A stretch of DNA of 22,952 nucleotides from a virus. Below, piece by piece: positions 15,871-22,267 of this stretch. The translations under genes and the position numbers were made by a program. The notes under the pieces were generated by a model. That model made no database searches, had not been told where the DNA came from, and saw only the letters and a list, made by a program, of their open reading frames with translations. How positions within the stretch are numbered: position 1 is the first letter of the stretch; every line of letters begins with the position of its first letter. Location: the IMG/VR virus record IMGVR_UViG_3300005582_000113, positions 1-22,952 of that record. One strand, given 5' to 3'.

Positions 15871-17423
15871 ATCCCTAACTCCTGTTTGTACAGATCAACC
15901 AAGCTTTCATGTGAATCGACCTTGCCTTGGAGCATGGCGTAGACCCTACGCTCTGCCTCTGACCCTTGCAGGTGAACAACTGTCATGCTGTTAACTTGCC
16001 CGTATCGATCGATTCGTGCGATGCATTGCAGGTAGGTTTCCACGGACATAACAGGCGACCAGAACACTACTGTGTCAGCGGCTGTCAATGTCACCCCATG
16101 CGATGCGGCTTGCGGTTGAATAACTAAAACTCGTGGATTCTTTTGGGTCTGAAATCTGTTGATCAGATCAGCCCTGTCTCTGGCAGAGACGTCGCCATTG
16201 ATTACTTCATTAATTACTCCTTGTGAACTTAAATAACGTGAGACTAATTCGATGGTGTGCCGATAAGGGACAAACACAATTACCTTGTGCTCGGTCTCAT
16301 CTAACACTTCCATCAATGCACTGAGCCGTGGTGTCACGTCAAACTCCACCACTTCTCTGTTATCGGTGTACATAGCGCCACCCGATATCTGTAGCAATTT
16401 ACTCAGCATCGCTGCCGCGTTAACTGCGCTAATTTGTTCCCCTGCCGCTTCAACTAAATGCTGGTTTTTCAGTTCTCTGTAATACCGCAAGACCTGTGAG
16501 GTCAGGGGTACTTCCCTTGTCTGATAGACCACTGGAGGTAGGTCAAGACACTGCGCTTTCTCATAGCGAATGGCGGGTTGCAATGCCTCAAACACATCTG
16601 TCTTTGACGTAGGCTTTGGCACGTACTTAAATTTGGTTACCTGTTGCATAACCTTATCGCGCCAAGATGTGAAGTACCTAGGCACGCCAGTAGGATTTAC
16701 CAACCTAGCCAACCCAAACGCATCAAGGGGAGACTGTGATGCAGGTGTACCTGTGAGCATCCACAATTTGGTTGAAGGTTTAAGTAGTTTTGACAAAGTT
16801 CGCCAGCGTTTAGTAGTTACTGTTTTATACGCGTTAGCCTCATCTATAACAATTAGGTCAAACCCTGCTTTACTTATTTCTTCTTGGACTGTGGCTACAC
16901 CATCAAAGTTTATGATGACAAACTCGTACTCTCCGTTAATAATCTTCTTACGCTTGTTGTTGTCTCCGTGAGCTATACCAACGGTTCGATGCATAGCAGT
17001 CTTGAAGATGTCGGCCTGCCACGCTGAATACATAATTGATAGCGGGCAGACCACTAGGATGCGTTTTATCTGTCCAATCGACATCAGGTAATCCGTTGCC
17101 CAAATCACTGAAGAAGTCTTGCCTGTGCCAGCCTCGTTGAAACAGAAGCATCGATCTCGTAACGCTAGGTATCCCGCAGTAATCTTCTGGTGGACGAAAG
17201 GCTTAAACATCCCGGGCCAGTCGTACTGTTTAAGCATCGGGTTAGGGGCGTCGCCATATATACGGACTAAGCGTTGCATCTCGGGTATACCCCAATAGAC
17301 TGCAACCTCTGCTGTCTCGCCATCGTCTTTGAGCACTTCGCATCGGTCGATGTGCCCAACTAAAAACTGTAGGTCTGTTGATGGAATTACCATCCTGACT
17401 ACAACATCATCTACTACATCCAT
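15867..17423 (-). CDS. SNF2-type DEAD/H helicase
   Basis: A superfamily 2 helicase of 518 residues with all main motifs in order: a Q-motif-like FVHQK (76-80), Walker A NEAGTGKT (96-103), motif Ia VVCPLSI (124-130), motif II DEAN (194-197), motif III TGTP (224-227), motif V around HGVTLTAADTVVFW (442-455), and motif VI QCIARIDRYGQ (466-476), the SNF2-like arginine-finger segment. It uses ATP to move on or remodel DNA; phage relatives are linked to replication fork and recombination work. Motif II has Asn in place of the usual His. Residues 1-70 form an extra N-terminal part with no domain I recognise. The ATG follows AAGGAAAG by five bases and lies just downstream of a terminator hairpin, so it opens a new unit. 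Confidence 0.9.
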   Translation of the reverse strand: MDVVDDVVVRMVIPSTDLQFLVGHIDRCEVLKDDGETAEVAVYWGIPEMQRLVRIYGDAPNPMLKQYDWPGMFKPFVHQKITAGYLALRDRCFCFNEAGTGKTSSVIWATDYLMSIGQIKRILVVCPLSIMYSAWQADIFKTAMHRTVGIAHGDNNKRKKIINGEYEFVIINFDGVATVQEEISKAGFDLIVIDEANAYKTVTTKRWRTLSKLLKPSTKLWMLTGTPASQSPLDAFGLARLVNPTGVPRYFTSWRDKVMQQVTKFKYVPKPTSKTDVFEALQPAIRYEKAQCLDLPPVVYQTREVPLTSQVLRYYRELKNQHLVEAAGEQISAVNAAAMLSKLLQISGGAMYTDNREVVEFDVTPRLSALMEVLDETEHKVIVFVPYRHTIELVSRYLSSQGVINEVINGDVSARDRADLINRFQTQKNPRVLVIQPQAASHGVTLTAADTVVFWSPVMSVETYLQCIARIDRYGQVNSMTVVHLQGSEAERRVYAMLQGKVDSHESLVDLYKQELGI

Positions 17424-17447
17424 AACTTTCCTTACTAAATTAAAACG

Positions 17448-17466
17448 TAGCCCCTTACGGGGGCTA
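17448..17466 (-). terminator. Rho-independent-type terminator upstream of the helicase
   Basis: TAGCCCC - TTACG - GGGGCTA is a perfect 7-bp stem with a 5-base loop. On the minus strand it is followed by CGTTTTAATTT. It sits downstream of the HNH-like gene and 24 bp before the helicase ATG, so it would end transcripts from the polymerase/nuclease unit. Confidence 0.65.
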
Positions 17467-17589
17467 ATCGATCAAGCCTGTCGTGCCAAGGGAGATTGAC
17501 ATCTAGGAAGCACCGCTCGATTGACATGGTTATTTGGGGGAAAGCAACTAGGAACCCCGCGTTACCCACTGCATGCCTAACAGTAACAA
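17467..17589 (-). promoter_or_regulatory. Intergenic gap with two pairs of short direct repeats
   Basis: This is most of the longest non-coding stretch in the minus arm (17424-17589, 166 bp). It holds GATTGACAT twice (17494-17502, 17519-17527) and CTAGGAA twice (17503-17509, 17548-17554). The copies are short, but repeats clustered between a terminator and the preceding gene suit protein-binding sites. I see no convincing -10/-35 pair on the minus strand. A 30-codon minus-strand frame starting near 17529 lacks a ribosome binding site. Function is unassigned. Confidence 0.35.
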
Positions 17590-17874
17590 CTACTTCCTGC
17601 GTTCTTTTTTGCTAGTCTCAGACGCTAATGCGCCAGAAGAGGTTCGCTTAAATGATCGGTTCTTTGATGGGCTTTCGAGTCGGATTCCATCTGCATTGTT
17701 TCCGCCTTTAGATAGAGCCTTGACGTGTGCAACATCTTTTCCCGCACGACTGACGCCTTCGGCATCAAGTTTTCTTCGGGCACGCTGGCGCTCCATCCTG
17801 TTAGGCAACTCACTTCTAGATTTTTGCTGTTCATATTCTTTTTTATAGGGTCTTGGTTTGTTCACGTAAGGCAT
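17590..17874 (-). CDS. HNH-like small protein, possibly degenerate
   Basis: A protein of 94 residues. A basic helical N-terminus (KKEYEQQKSR, ERQRARRKLDAEG) leads into GKDVAHVKALSKGGNNADG and ESPSKNRSFKR (about 45-77). This follows the phage HNH endonuclease pattern 'vDHikplskGGsn..Nl.v.s...NRSf.R'. His50 and Asn72 keep two of the expected positions. The Asp normally just before His50 is Ala49, and the Asn expected near residue 63 is Gly. It is therefore either a divergent subfamily or a protein that has lost nuclease activity but keeps DNA binding. A strong AAGGAG lies four bases before the ATG, inside the end of the 59-codon gene; the stop of that gene is one base away. Confidence 0.75.
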   Translation of the reverse strand: MPYVNKPRPYKKEYEQQKSRSELPNRMERQRARRKLDAEGVSRAGKDVAHVKALSKGGNNADGIRLESPSKNRSFKRTSSGALASETSKKERRK

Positions 17875-17875
17875 A

Positions 17876-18055
17876 TCACTCCTTTAGCGCTTCCGCTAGT
17901 TCTTTAGGGTATTTTGTTTTGGCTTCTTCTATGTAACATAGTGGTTCGTCAACGGATTCAAGCCCTCTACGTAGCGCCCTGTGTCCGTCATTCTCAGTAT
18001 GTCTGTAAAGGATTCCATTTTTAGTGAAATACCAAACTTCATTCTGTCTTGACAT
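17876..18055 (-). CDS. Small phage protein, 59 residues
   Basis: The sequence starts MSRQNEVWYFTKNG and ends KYPKELAEALKE. The first half (VWYFTKNGILYRHTENDGHR) reads as a beta hairpin; the second half is helical (EEAKTKYPKELAEAL). I do not recognise the family. Support for a real gene: its ATG overlaps the stop of the Cas4-like gene as TAATG, its TGA is one base from the next ATG, it carries the AAGGAG that serves that next gene, and without it a 180-bp hole would remain in a tightly packed operon. Confidence 0.75.
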   Translation of the reverse strand: MSRQNEVWYFTKNGILYRHTENDGHRALRRGLESVDEPLCYIEEAKTKYPKELAEALKE

Positions 18056-18711
18056 TATCTTCTGTCCTTATAGTGTTCGCAAGTTCTGACTGGACACCAG
18101 CCGCAAAGGGGCGTAGGGTTGGGGTTCCACATATCAGTGACGTAGGAGTTATCCAATCTACGCAAATCAGATTCAAAAGAAGCCCATAAACTATCTATGT
18201 CACTTCGTTGATAGGTTTCATCTACAAAGCTGTTGTACGCTACGAACAGTAGCCCTGCATTAATCTTGTTGATCTCGGGGTGATGGGCAAATGTCATCAG
18301 CGCCATCAGCTTTAACTGTTTCGGGTCAGGGTACTTGTTGCTTCCAGTTTTGTAGTCGAGGATGTAGCCCGTGTCATCGCGTACGATAAGCAAGTCCACA
18401 ATACCGCGCACCCATCCTTCGCTGTACTTACACGCGTTTCCGTCTTTATCTAACGCCATGCGTTGCTCAGGGAACTTCTCGCCTTCGATGTCAATGATGG
18501 TATCCATCAGCGGTTTAAAGTGAGAGTAATTCTTAACGAGAGGAGTGCCGTCCTTGACGTAATTCTCTAATGCCTTATGCACCTCGTTGCCGTAGGTCAT
18601 CTCGGGGGTAGGCTGTTTAAAGTAACGCTTCAGCACTTTGACTTCTTGATACTGCTTGGGGCAGTTAACGTACTCCTTCAGTGAGGAGAAAGACCATTTG
18701 TAATCACTCAT
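18055..18711 (-). CDS. Cas4/RecB-like PD-(D/E)XK nuclease with Fe-S cysteines
   Basis: A protein of 218 residues with the PD-(D/E)XK exonuclease set: SFSSLKEYVNCPKQY at the N-terminus, GNEVHKALE with His45, RGIVDLLI with Asp106, YILDYKTG with Asp119 and Lys121, and Gln132. Cys17 plus Cys203, Cys206 and Cys211 (CGWCPVRTC) match the four ligands of the iron-sulfur cluster in Cas4 and AddB nucleases. It is expected to resect or trim DNA ends. No Cas1, Cas2 or CRISPR array is near, so a role in phage replication or recombination is more likely than spacer acquisition. Its ATG lies in an 8-bp overlap with the preceding stop, with AAAGGA upstream. Confidence 0.88.
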   Translation of the reverse strand: MSDYKWSFSSLKEYVNCPKQYQEVKVLKRYFKQPTPEMTYGNEVHKALENYVKDGTPLVKNYSHFKPLMDTIIDIEGEKFPEQRMALDKDGNACKYSEGWVRGIVDLLIVRDDTGYILDYKTGSNKYPDPKQLKLMALMTFAHHPEINKINAGLLFVAYNSFVDETYQRSDIDSLWASFESDLRRLDNSYVTDMWNPNPTPLCGWCPVRTCEHYKDRR

Positions 18712-18910
18712 GTAAATCCTTTAAACGTTCTTCTAAACGACGGATACGATTTCTGTTGTACTCGACCACGCTCGTTGCATACTCAAGCGACTTCTCCGCT
18801 TGCATCTTGGATAGGTATGCGTCACGCATCTCTATGTCGATAATTTCTTTTAGCGTTCTTGGTCGCAACATATCCTTGAAGAAAGCTACTATGATTTCTC
18901 GTTTAGTCAT
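18704..18910 (-). CDS. Small coiled-coil phage protein, 68 residues
   Basis: An all-helical, highly charged protein. IVAFFKDMLRPRTLKEIIDIEMRDAYLSK is followed by a coiled-coil tail (YNRNRIRRLEERLKDLHE). The family is not one I can name, though similar short proteins occur beside phage nuclease genes. AAGGAG lies about eight bases before the ATG, and the start overlaps the previous stop as ATGA. It overlaps the nuclease start by 8 bp, so the two are translated together. Confidence 0.72.
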   Translation of the reverse strand: MTKREIIVAFFKDMLRPRTLKEIIDIEMRDAYLSKMQAEKSLEYATSVVEYNRNRIRRLEERLKDLHE

Positions 18911-19068
18911 GTGTTTAGCTCCTTCAATCTTTTTTCCGTTGCTCTCACCACATCAACCCAATAGTAAAGGTCGGGCAGGTTGAATTTAAGTTCGTTGATG
19001 TCTTGTTCAGACAAACCAACCCAAGGTCGCTTGTAGTCTTGGATGTCATCGTCTTCTTCGACTCTCAT
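18907..19068 (-). CDS. Small phage protein, 53 residues, with WVGLSEQDINEL motif
   Basis: An acidic start (MRVEEDDD) leads to RPWVGLSEQDINEL at about 14-27, then a helical tail ending KRLKELNT. The 'WvGLt.eei.el' motif recurs in very short proteins in many phage genomes; the function is unknown to me. Both ends overlap neighbours as ATGA (start at 19068 with the 61-residue gene, stop at 18907 with the 68-residue gene), which strongly supports it as a coding gene. Confidence 0.78.
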   Translation of the reverse strand: MRVEEDDDIQDYKRPWVGLSEQDINELKFNLPDLYYWVDVVRATEKRLKELNT

Positions 19069-19250
19069 ACCTTGCCTTCTAGTTCTGTTATGCGAGCAGT
19101 TAATACACGCACCAACTCAGTCAGTATGGCTACCTCTGCCATTAGTTGTTCTCTTGATGGTTGCTTCATGTCGCGGATGTACTCTTGCTTGATGCGGGAC
19201 TCCATCTCGATGCGGTTGAACTCTTCGTCTTCGTGAGGTGTGGATTCCAT
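19065..19250 (-). CDS. Small acidic/coiled-coil phage protein, 61 residues
   Basis: Residues 1-30 are acidic and polar (MESTPHEDEEFNRIEMESRI). Residues 33-60 form an amphipathic helix with heptad-like Leu and Val (QLMAEVAILTELVRVLTARITELEGKV), probably a coiled coil for oligomerisation. No family recognised. AAGGA before the ATG supports the start; the gene begins 15 bp after the polymerase stop and ends in an ATGA overlap with the next gene. Confidence 0.7.
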   Translation of the reverse strand: MESTPHEDEEFNRIEMESRIKQEYIRDMKQPSREQLMAEVAILTELVRVLTARITELEGKV

Positions 19251-19265
19251 TTGTCAATTCCTTCT

Positions 19266-21152
19266 TTACTTATACTCTACCATATCACCATAGCTTTCGC
19301 CATAGTGCGCTTCACAAGTCACGGGTAAACCTCTAGCCCAGTCAGGTGTCCATTTCATGCACTCGACGATATAAGCAAGCGCCTTATCTTTCTCGGCTTC
19401 ATTAACCACGACAACTGCCGCATCGTGTACCGTGAGGGCGACCTTATACAACTGCTGTATTTTTAGCATCTGTTGTCCGACCACTATCCTAGCCAACGCT
19501 TGAACTACGTTTTCAACTAGCGATCCGCCCCATAGCGACACTTGTCCTTTACGAGACTTGTATTCGTATCTAGATTTAGACTCGCTACTGTTGAGTTTGA
19601 GTTCGGGATAGCGGATATACAGCCCATTTGGTAGTCGCAATCCGTCAGACGTCACAAGCACGCACTCGGATTCGCCATAGTAGTAACGCTTCTTGTTCTC
19701 AGGCCATGTGGATAGATGCTTTATTACGCCATCGCCTTCGTCCCACAATGCCTTGACCTTGTTGTTCTCAGTGCGATATGTATTAACATATTTCTCAGCG
19801 TCCTCAAATGAAACAATTGCCCCGGGGGGTTGAGTCTTGAGTGTGTGCTGTAACTTTAACGCACCAGTCCCATAGCCAAGTCCCAGAACGCATGTCTTAC
19901 CTACGAACCGCTCGACTGGGTTTGCTTTCGTGATGGGAGTGCCGTAAATCTTGGTTGCGAATACTGAATAAACATCTTCGCCATCTGCAAATTGCTTGAC
20001 CACATCATCCTGCCCTGCCAACCATGCGAGGACACGCGCCTCGATTTGAGACGAGTCGCAGTTGATAACGATGCAGTCATCGGGCGCAACCACCGCGTTC
20101 TTGAGAGCCTTTTTCTTCTTGTCTCTACTGGGGAGGTTTTGGAAGTTGACTTTGTCTGAGCCCGCCCACCTTCCTGTGTGAGCCCCATAGTATTTGAGGG
20201 GGATGGGGAGCATGCCCTTGTTACGCTTACCAATGTCGATGAATCTCTCAATCCTTGACTCTTCAATGGTTGACTTAGTACCCAGTCGAACTGAACATAA
20301 CTGTTGGATGAATGGGTCTTCGTGTTCAGTAAGCGCCAAAAAGCCCTCATCGTTTTTAGCCAGCGCATAGGTTTCCTTCCCAGTTGTTTTGCTTGGTTTC
20401 ATCGGCACAACAATGTTGTGTTCGGTTAGTAGTTCAGCAAACTTCTTGTTACTCGCTAATCGCTTGCGCACTTCCTCTGCTGTCTCGCAGTTGAGTTTCT
20501 CCATCAACCCTTCGAGCAATGCATTCTTCTCTTCGCGTAGTTCGTCAGCGCGTTCTTGCAGTAGGGCATCATCTACATAGAACACTGGATGCGTGAACAT
20601 TCGCAATGTCATATCAATTAATCCTGTTTCATCTTCGGGAAACGCGCTCGACAATATATTGAACAACTTAAAAGTAAGGTCTACGTCATTCTTGCAATAC
20701 TCACCGTAGCGGGCTAGGTCTTCTTTATTGAAGTCAAGCCGACTCTTACCTTCAGCCAAGATAACCTCGTCACCCTTCACGCCTATCTCATAGCGCGTAG
20801 CCAACGCTTTCAGTGAGCCACCCACATCTACGCCATGAAGCGCGCGCGCCATGCATAGCGTGTCATACATGAATGCTGGCGTGATGCCATACTTCCAACT
20901 AAGAATACATCCATCGAAGAGAGTGTTATGGCAGCATAGGGCACTTGTAGTCCAGTCAAACGTGGATAAGAATTCTTTTATCTTGTCGTTGTTGCCTGTG
21001 AACCAGACAGATGGCGCATCGTCTACCTTCACGCCAACGCCTATTACCTCAAAGCGTTTGTCTCGCACATACTCTTCAGTTGTCTGATGCTTGAATCCAA
21101 GTTTGATCTTGGAATCGTAGTAGGTCTCAAAGTCTAAGGTAATTAAACTCAT
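19266..21152 (-). CDS. Family A DNA polymerase with 3'-5' exonuclease
   Basis: A protein of 628 residues, the size of a compact phage PolA-type enzyme. Exonuclease motifs: LDFET with Asp7 and Glu9, HNTLFD with Asn76 and Asp80, EYCKND with Tyr152 and Asp156. Polymerase motifs: HTGRWAGSDKVNFQNLPS (325-342), motif A NCDSSQIEAR with Asp366, motif B R415-FVG-K419-TCV-L423-GLG-Y427-G, motif C TVHDAAVVV with His576 and Asp577. It replicates the phage genome and proofreads. The residue matching E. coli Phe762 / T7 Tyr526 is Leu423, and motif C reads HDA in place of HDE. It overlaps the upstream gene as ATGA. No 5'-3' exonuclease domain is present. Confidence 0.93.
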   Translation of the reverse strand: MSLITLDFETYYDSKIKLGFKHQTTEEYVRDKRFEVIGVGVKVDDAPSVWFTGNNDKIKEFLSTFDWTTSALCCHNTLFDGCILSWKYGITPAFMYDTLCMARALHGVDVGGSLKALATRYEIGVKGDEVILAEGKSRLDFNKEDLARYGEYCKNDVDLTFKLFNILSSAFPEDETGLIDMTLRMFTHPVFYVDDALLQERADELREEKNALLEGLMEKLNCETAEEVRKRLASNKKFAELLTEHNIVVPMKPSKTTGKETYALAKNDEGFLALTEHEDPFIQQLCSVRLGTKSTIEESRIERFIDIGKRNKGMLPIPLKYYGAHTGRWAGSDKVNFQNLPSRDKKKKALKNAVVAPDDCIVINCDSSQIEARVLAWLAGQDDVVKQFADGEDVYSVFATKIYGTPITKANPVERFVGKTCVLGLGYGTGALKLQHTLKTQPPGAIVSFEDAEKYVNTYRTENNKVKALWDEGDGVIKHLSTWPENKKRYYYGESECVLVTSDGLRLPNGLYIRYPELKLNSSESKSRYEYKSRKGQVSLWGGSLVENVVQALARIVVGQQMLKIQQLYKVALTVHDAAVVVVNEAEKDKALAYIVECMKWTPDWARGLPVTCEAHYGESYGDMVEYK

Positions 21153-21613
21153 GTTGATAGTTTCATTAGTTGGTTAGCAAGATACTGTGCAAAGTGCAGA
21201 TCTATTTCCTCGTCGGATAAGACGGGCTCTTCAAAAACAGTGTTGTGTATAGTAATTACTGTTTGTAGTCTGGCATCTGGGCTTGAATGTCGACGTCGCA
21301 ACCCAAGCAAGTGTGCTTTCCTGTTGTTCTCAAAATTGGAATAGGAAGTTCTCCAACCACAAGAGTGGCCGTAGCAAAGGTGTGGAGACATATGCTCACG
21401 ATGCTCGTAGCCATGAACAACATCTTTTACTTTGTGTGATGGGCTGGTGTCGCCCTTACCACAAATATCGCACACTACATTTGTTGGAGTATGCATGTGT
21501 TGCTTGTATACAGCGTCGATTTCTTTCACCAAAGAAAGTAACTTCTGCCTGACCTTCCCATGAATATGGGGACGATCAGTCGCTTGCATGAACTTAAATG
21601 CCTGTGCGCTCAT
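21149..21613 (-). CDS. Small zinc-binding-type phage protein
   Basis: A protein of 154 residues with a likely zinc site: Cys48-x2-Cys51 (CDICGKG) and Cys80-x4-Cys85 (CYGHSCGW) with several nearby His residues. The N-terminal half is helical (GKVRQKLLSLVKEIDAVYKQH), and the C-terminus is acidic and helical (LSDEEIDLHFAQYLANQLMKL). No family recognised; a DNA- or protein-binding role is a guess from the zinc cluster. It lies directly upstream of the polymerase with an ATGA overlap, and its start is inside the end of the preceding gene (20 bp). Confidence 0.7.
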   Translation of the reverse strand: MSAQAFKFMQATDRPHIHGKVRQKLLSLVKEIDAVYKQHMHTPTNVVCDICGKGDTSPSHKVKDVVHGYEHREHMSPHLCYGHSCGWRTSYSNFENNRKAHLLGLRRRHSSPDARLQTVITIHNTVFEEPVLSDEEIDLHFAQYLANQLMKLST

Positions 21614-21863
21614 AGTCTTTACCGATTGGTATACCGTTAGCAGTTAATGCAAGAGGTGCAAAACGCAAGCCTGCTTTATGAAAAGCTGCCGCTTCAATTT
21701 CAAGTTTCTTTGTGTTAATGATCTGCACAGCCAACTTAGCAACTGCCGACGCTCGGTGTGAATCGCTCAGTCCGTTGCGCAATAAATCAAACTCATCAAA
21801 CAAAGCATCGCAAAGTCCTGCGCTAGTTTTGTCTGTAATCTTTAATGGTTTTTTGTTTTTCAT
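21594..21863 (-). CDS. Conserved small phage protein of unknown function
   Basis: A protein of 89 residues, mainly helical: TSAGLCDALFDEFDLLRNGLSD, then SHRASAVAKLAVQIINTKKLEIEAAAFHKAG. I recognise this arrangement, particularly 'RASAVAKLAvQIInT..leiE', from many phage genomes, where it has no assigned role. The short GKDYERTGI tail overlaps the next start. A GAGG sits about ten bases before the ATG, which also overlaps the end of another frame as ATGA. Confidence 0.75.
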   Translation of the reverse strand: MKNKKPLKITDKTSAGLCDALFDEFDLLRNGLSDSHRASAVAKLAVQIINTKKLEIEAAAFHKAGLRFAPLALTANGIPIGKDYERTGI

Positions 21864-21913
21864 AGTGGTGCGTCCTCAAGTTGCTCTATTCGTCTCTTAG
21901 TAGATGCGCGCAT
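21860..21913 (-). other. Possible 17-codon coupling ORF
   Basis: An ATG at 21913 opens a 17-residue frame (MRASTKRRIEQLEDAPL) that overlaps the end of the zinc-ribbon gene and stops in an ATGA with the 89-residue gene. It fills the 33-bp gap between those two genes and could carry ribosomes across. No good ribosome binding site is seen; it may be chance. Confidence 0.2.
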
Positions 21914-22142
21914 TACTTTTTCTAACACGCTTGGGTTTACGCGTTTGAATGGATTCCAATCGTTTGCGGATATTCTCGAGATGAGTTCGTCTCTCGTAAT
22001 CAATTGCCTCTTGCGGGACAACGAGTTCTTGGGTTGTAAATCGGTGTTCGTTTGCACATTCTCTCCTTCGTGTTTGCCCGAAAGTGGGCGATTGTCTTGT
22101 CTCTTTCACTAATGACCATGCACCGCACTCAGGGCATTTCAT
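21897..22142 (-). CDS. Zinc-ribbon small protein (NrdR-ribbon-like)
   Basis: A protein of 81 residues. MKCPECGAWS with Cys3 and Cys6, then RRRECANEHRFTTQE with Cys29 and His33, makes a one-ribbon zinc finger like the N-terminal ribbon of NrdR but with CX3H as the second pair. The rest is a basic helical tail (ERRTHLENIRKRLESIQTRKPKR) suited to nucleic acid contact. It lacks the ATP-cone of NrdR, so it is not that repressor. AGAGGAG before the ATG supports the start. It is the first gene after a terminator and the non-coding gap 22143-22267. Confidence 0.75.
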   Translation of the reverse strand: MKCPECGAWSLVKETRQSPTFGQTRRRECANEHRFTTQELVVPQEAIDYERRTHLENIRKRLESIQTRKPKRVRKSNARIY

Positions 22143-22185
22143 AGGTCAATCTCCTCTGTTTAGGAACTGGCATCAAATTAGCAGT

Positions 22186-22199
22186 CCACCGATCGATGG
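22186..22199. promoter_or_regulatory. Imperfect palindrome in the leader of the zinc-ribbon gene
   Basis: CCACCGATCGATGG reads as a palindrome with one mismatched pair, centred on CGATCG, about 45-55 bp upstream of the zinc-ribbon ATG. The 125-bp gap holds this and the terminator; I see no clear promoter boxes. It may be an operator, but it is short enough to be chance. Confidence 0.25.
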
Positions 22200-22235
22200 G
22201 TCGCTAATCATGGATTTTCAATAGATACAAAAATA

Positions 22236-22261
22236 GGGGGCGATGGACTAACCATGCCCCC
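22236..22261 (-). terminator. Rho-independent terminator after the HTH-DUF3310 gene
   Basis: GGGGGCGATGG - ACTAA - CCATGCCCCC pairs as a 10-bp GC-rich stem with one bulged base. On the minus strand it is followed by TATTTTTG, a U-rich tract. It begins 7 bases after the stop of the HTH-DUF3310 gene (22268), the normal position for an intrinsic terminator. Confidence 0.75.
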
Positions 22262-22267
22262 TTGCGG

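Noticed and set aside
17468-17492. TTGGCACG...TTGAT resembling a sigma-54 promoter upstream of the helicase
   Set aside because: The GG and GC elements do not have the required 10-bp spacing and the GC is missing.
17496-17526. Two TTGACA boxes on the plus strand
   Set aside because: No -10 box at 16-18 bp, and they face away from the minus-strand genes; treated as part of the repeat pair.
17440-17529. 30-codon minus frame (MSIERCFLDVNLPW...) in the intergenic gap
   Set aside because: No ribosome binding site, and its end runs through the terminator stem; chance is more likely.
18055-18711. Cas4-like protein as evidence for a CRISPR-Cas system
   Set aside because: No repeat-spacer array, Cas1 or Cas2 in the window; stand-alone Cas4-like nucleases are common in phages.
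21914-22057. Longer 65-codon frame out of frame with the zinc-ribbon gene
   Set aside because: It lies almost wholly inside the zinc-ribbon gene, which has a clear Cys motif and a good ribosome binding site. Only its last 17 codons are kept as a weak candidate.
21897-22142. NrdR repressor
   Set aside because: Only the zinc ribbon resembles NrdR; the ATP-cone domain is missing and the second metal pair is CX3H.
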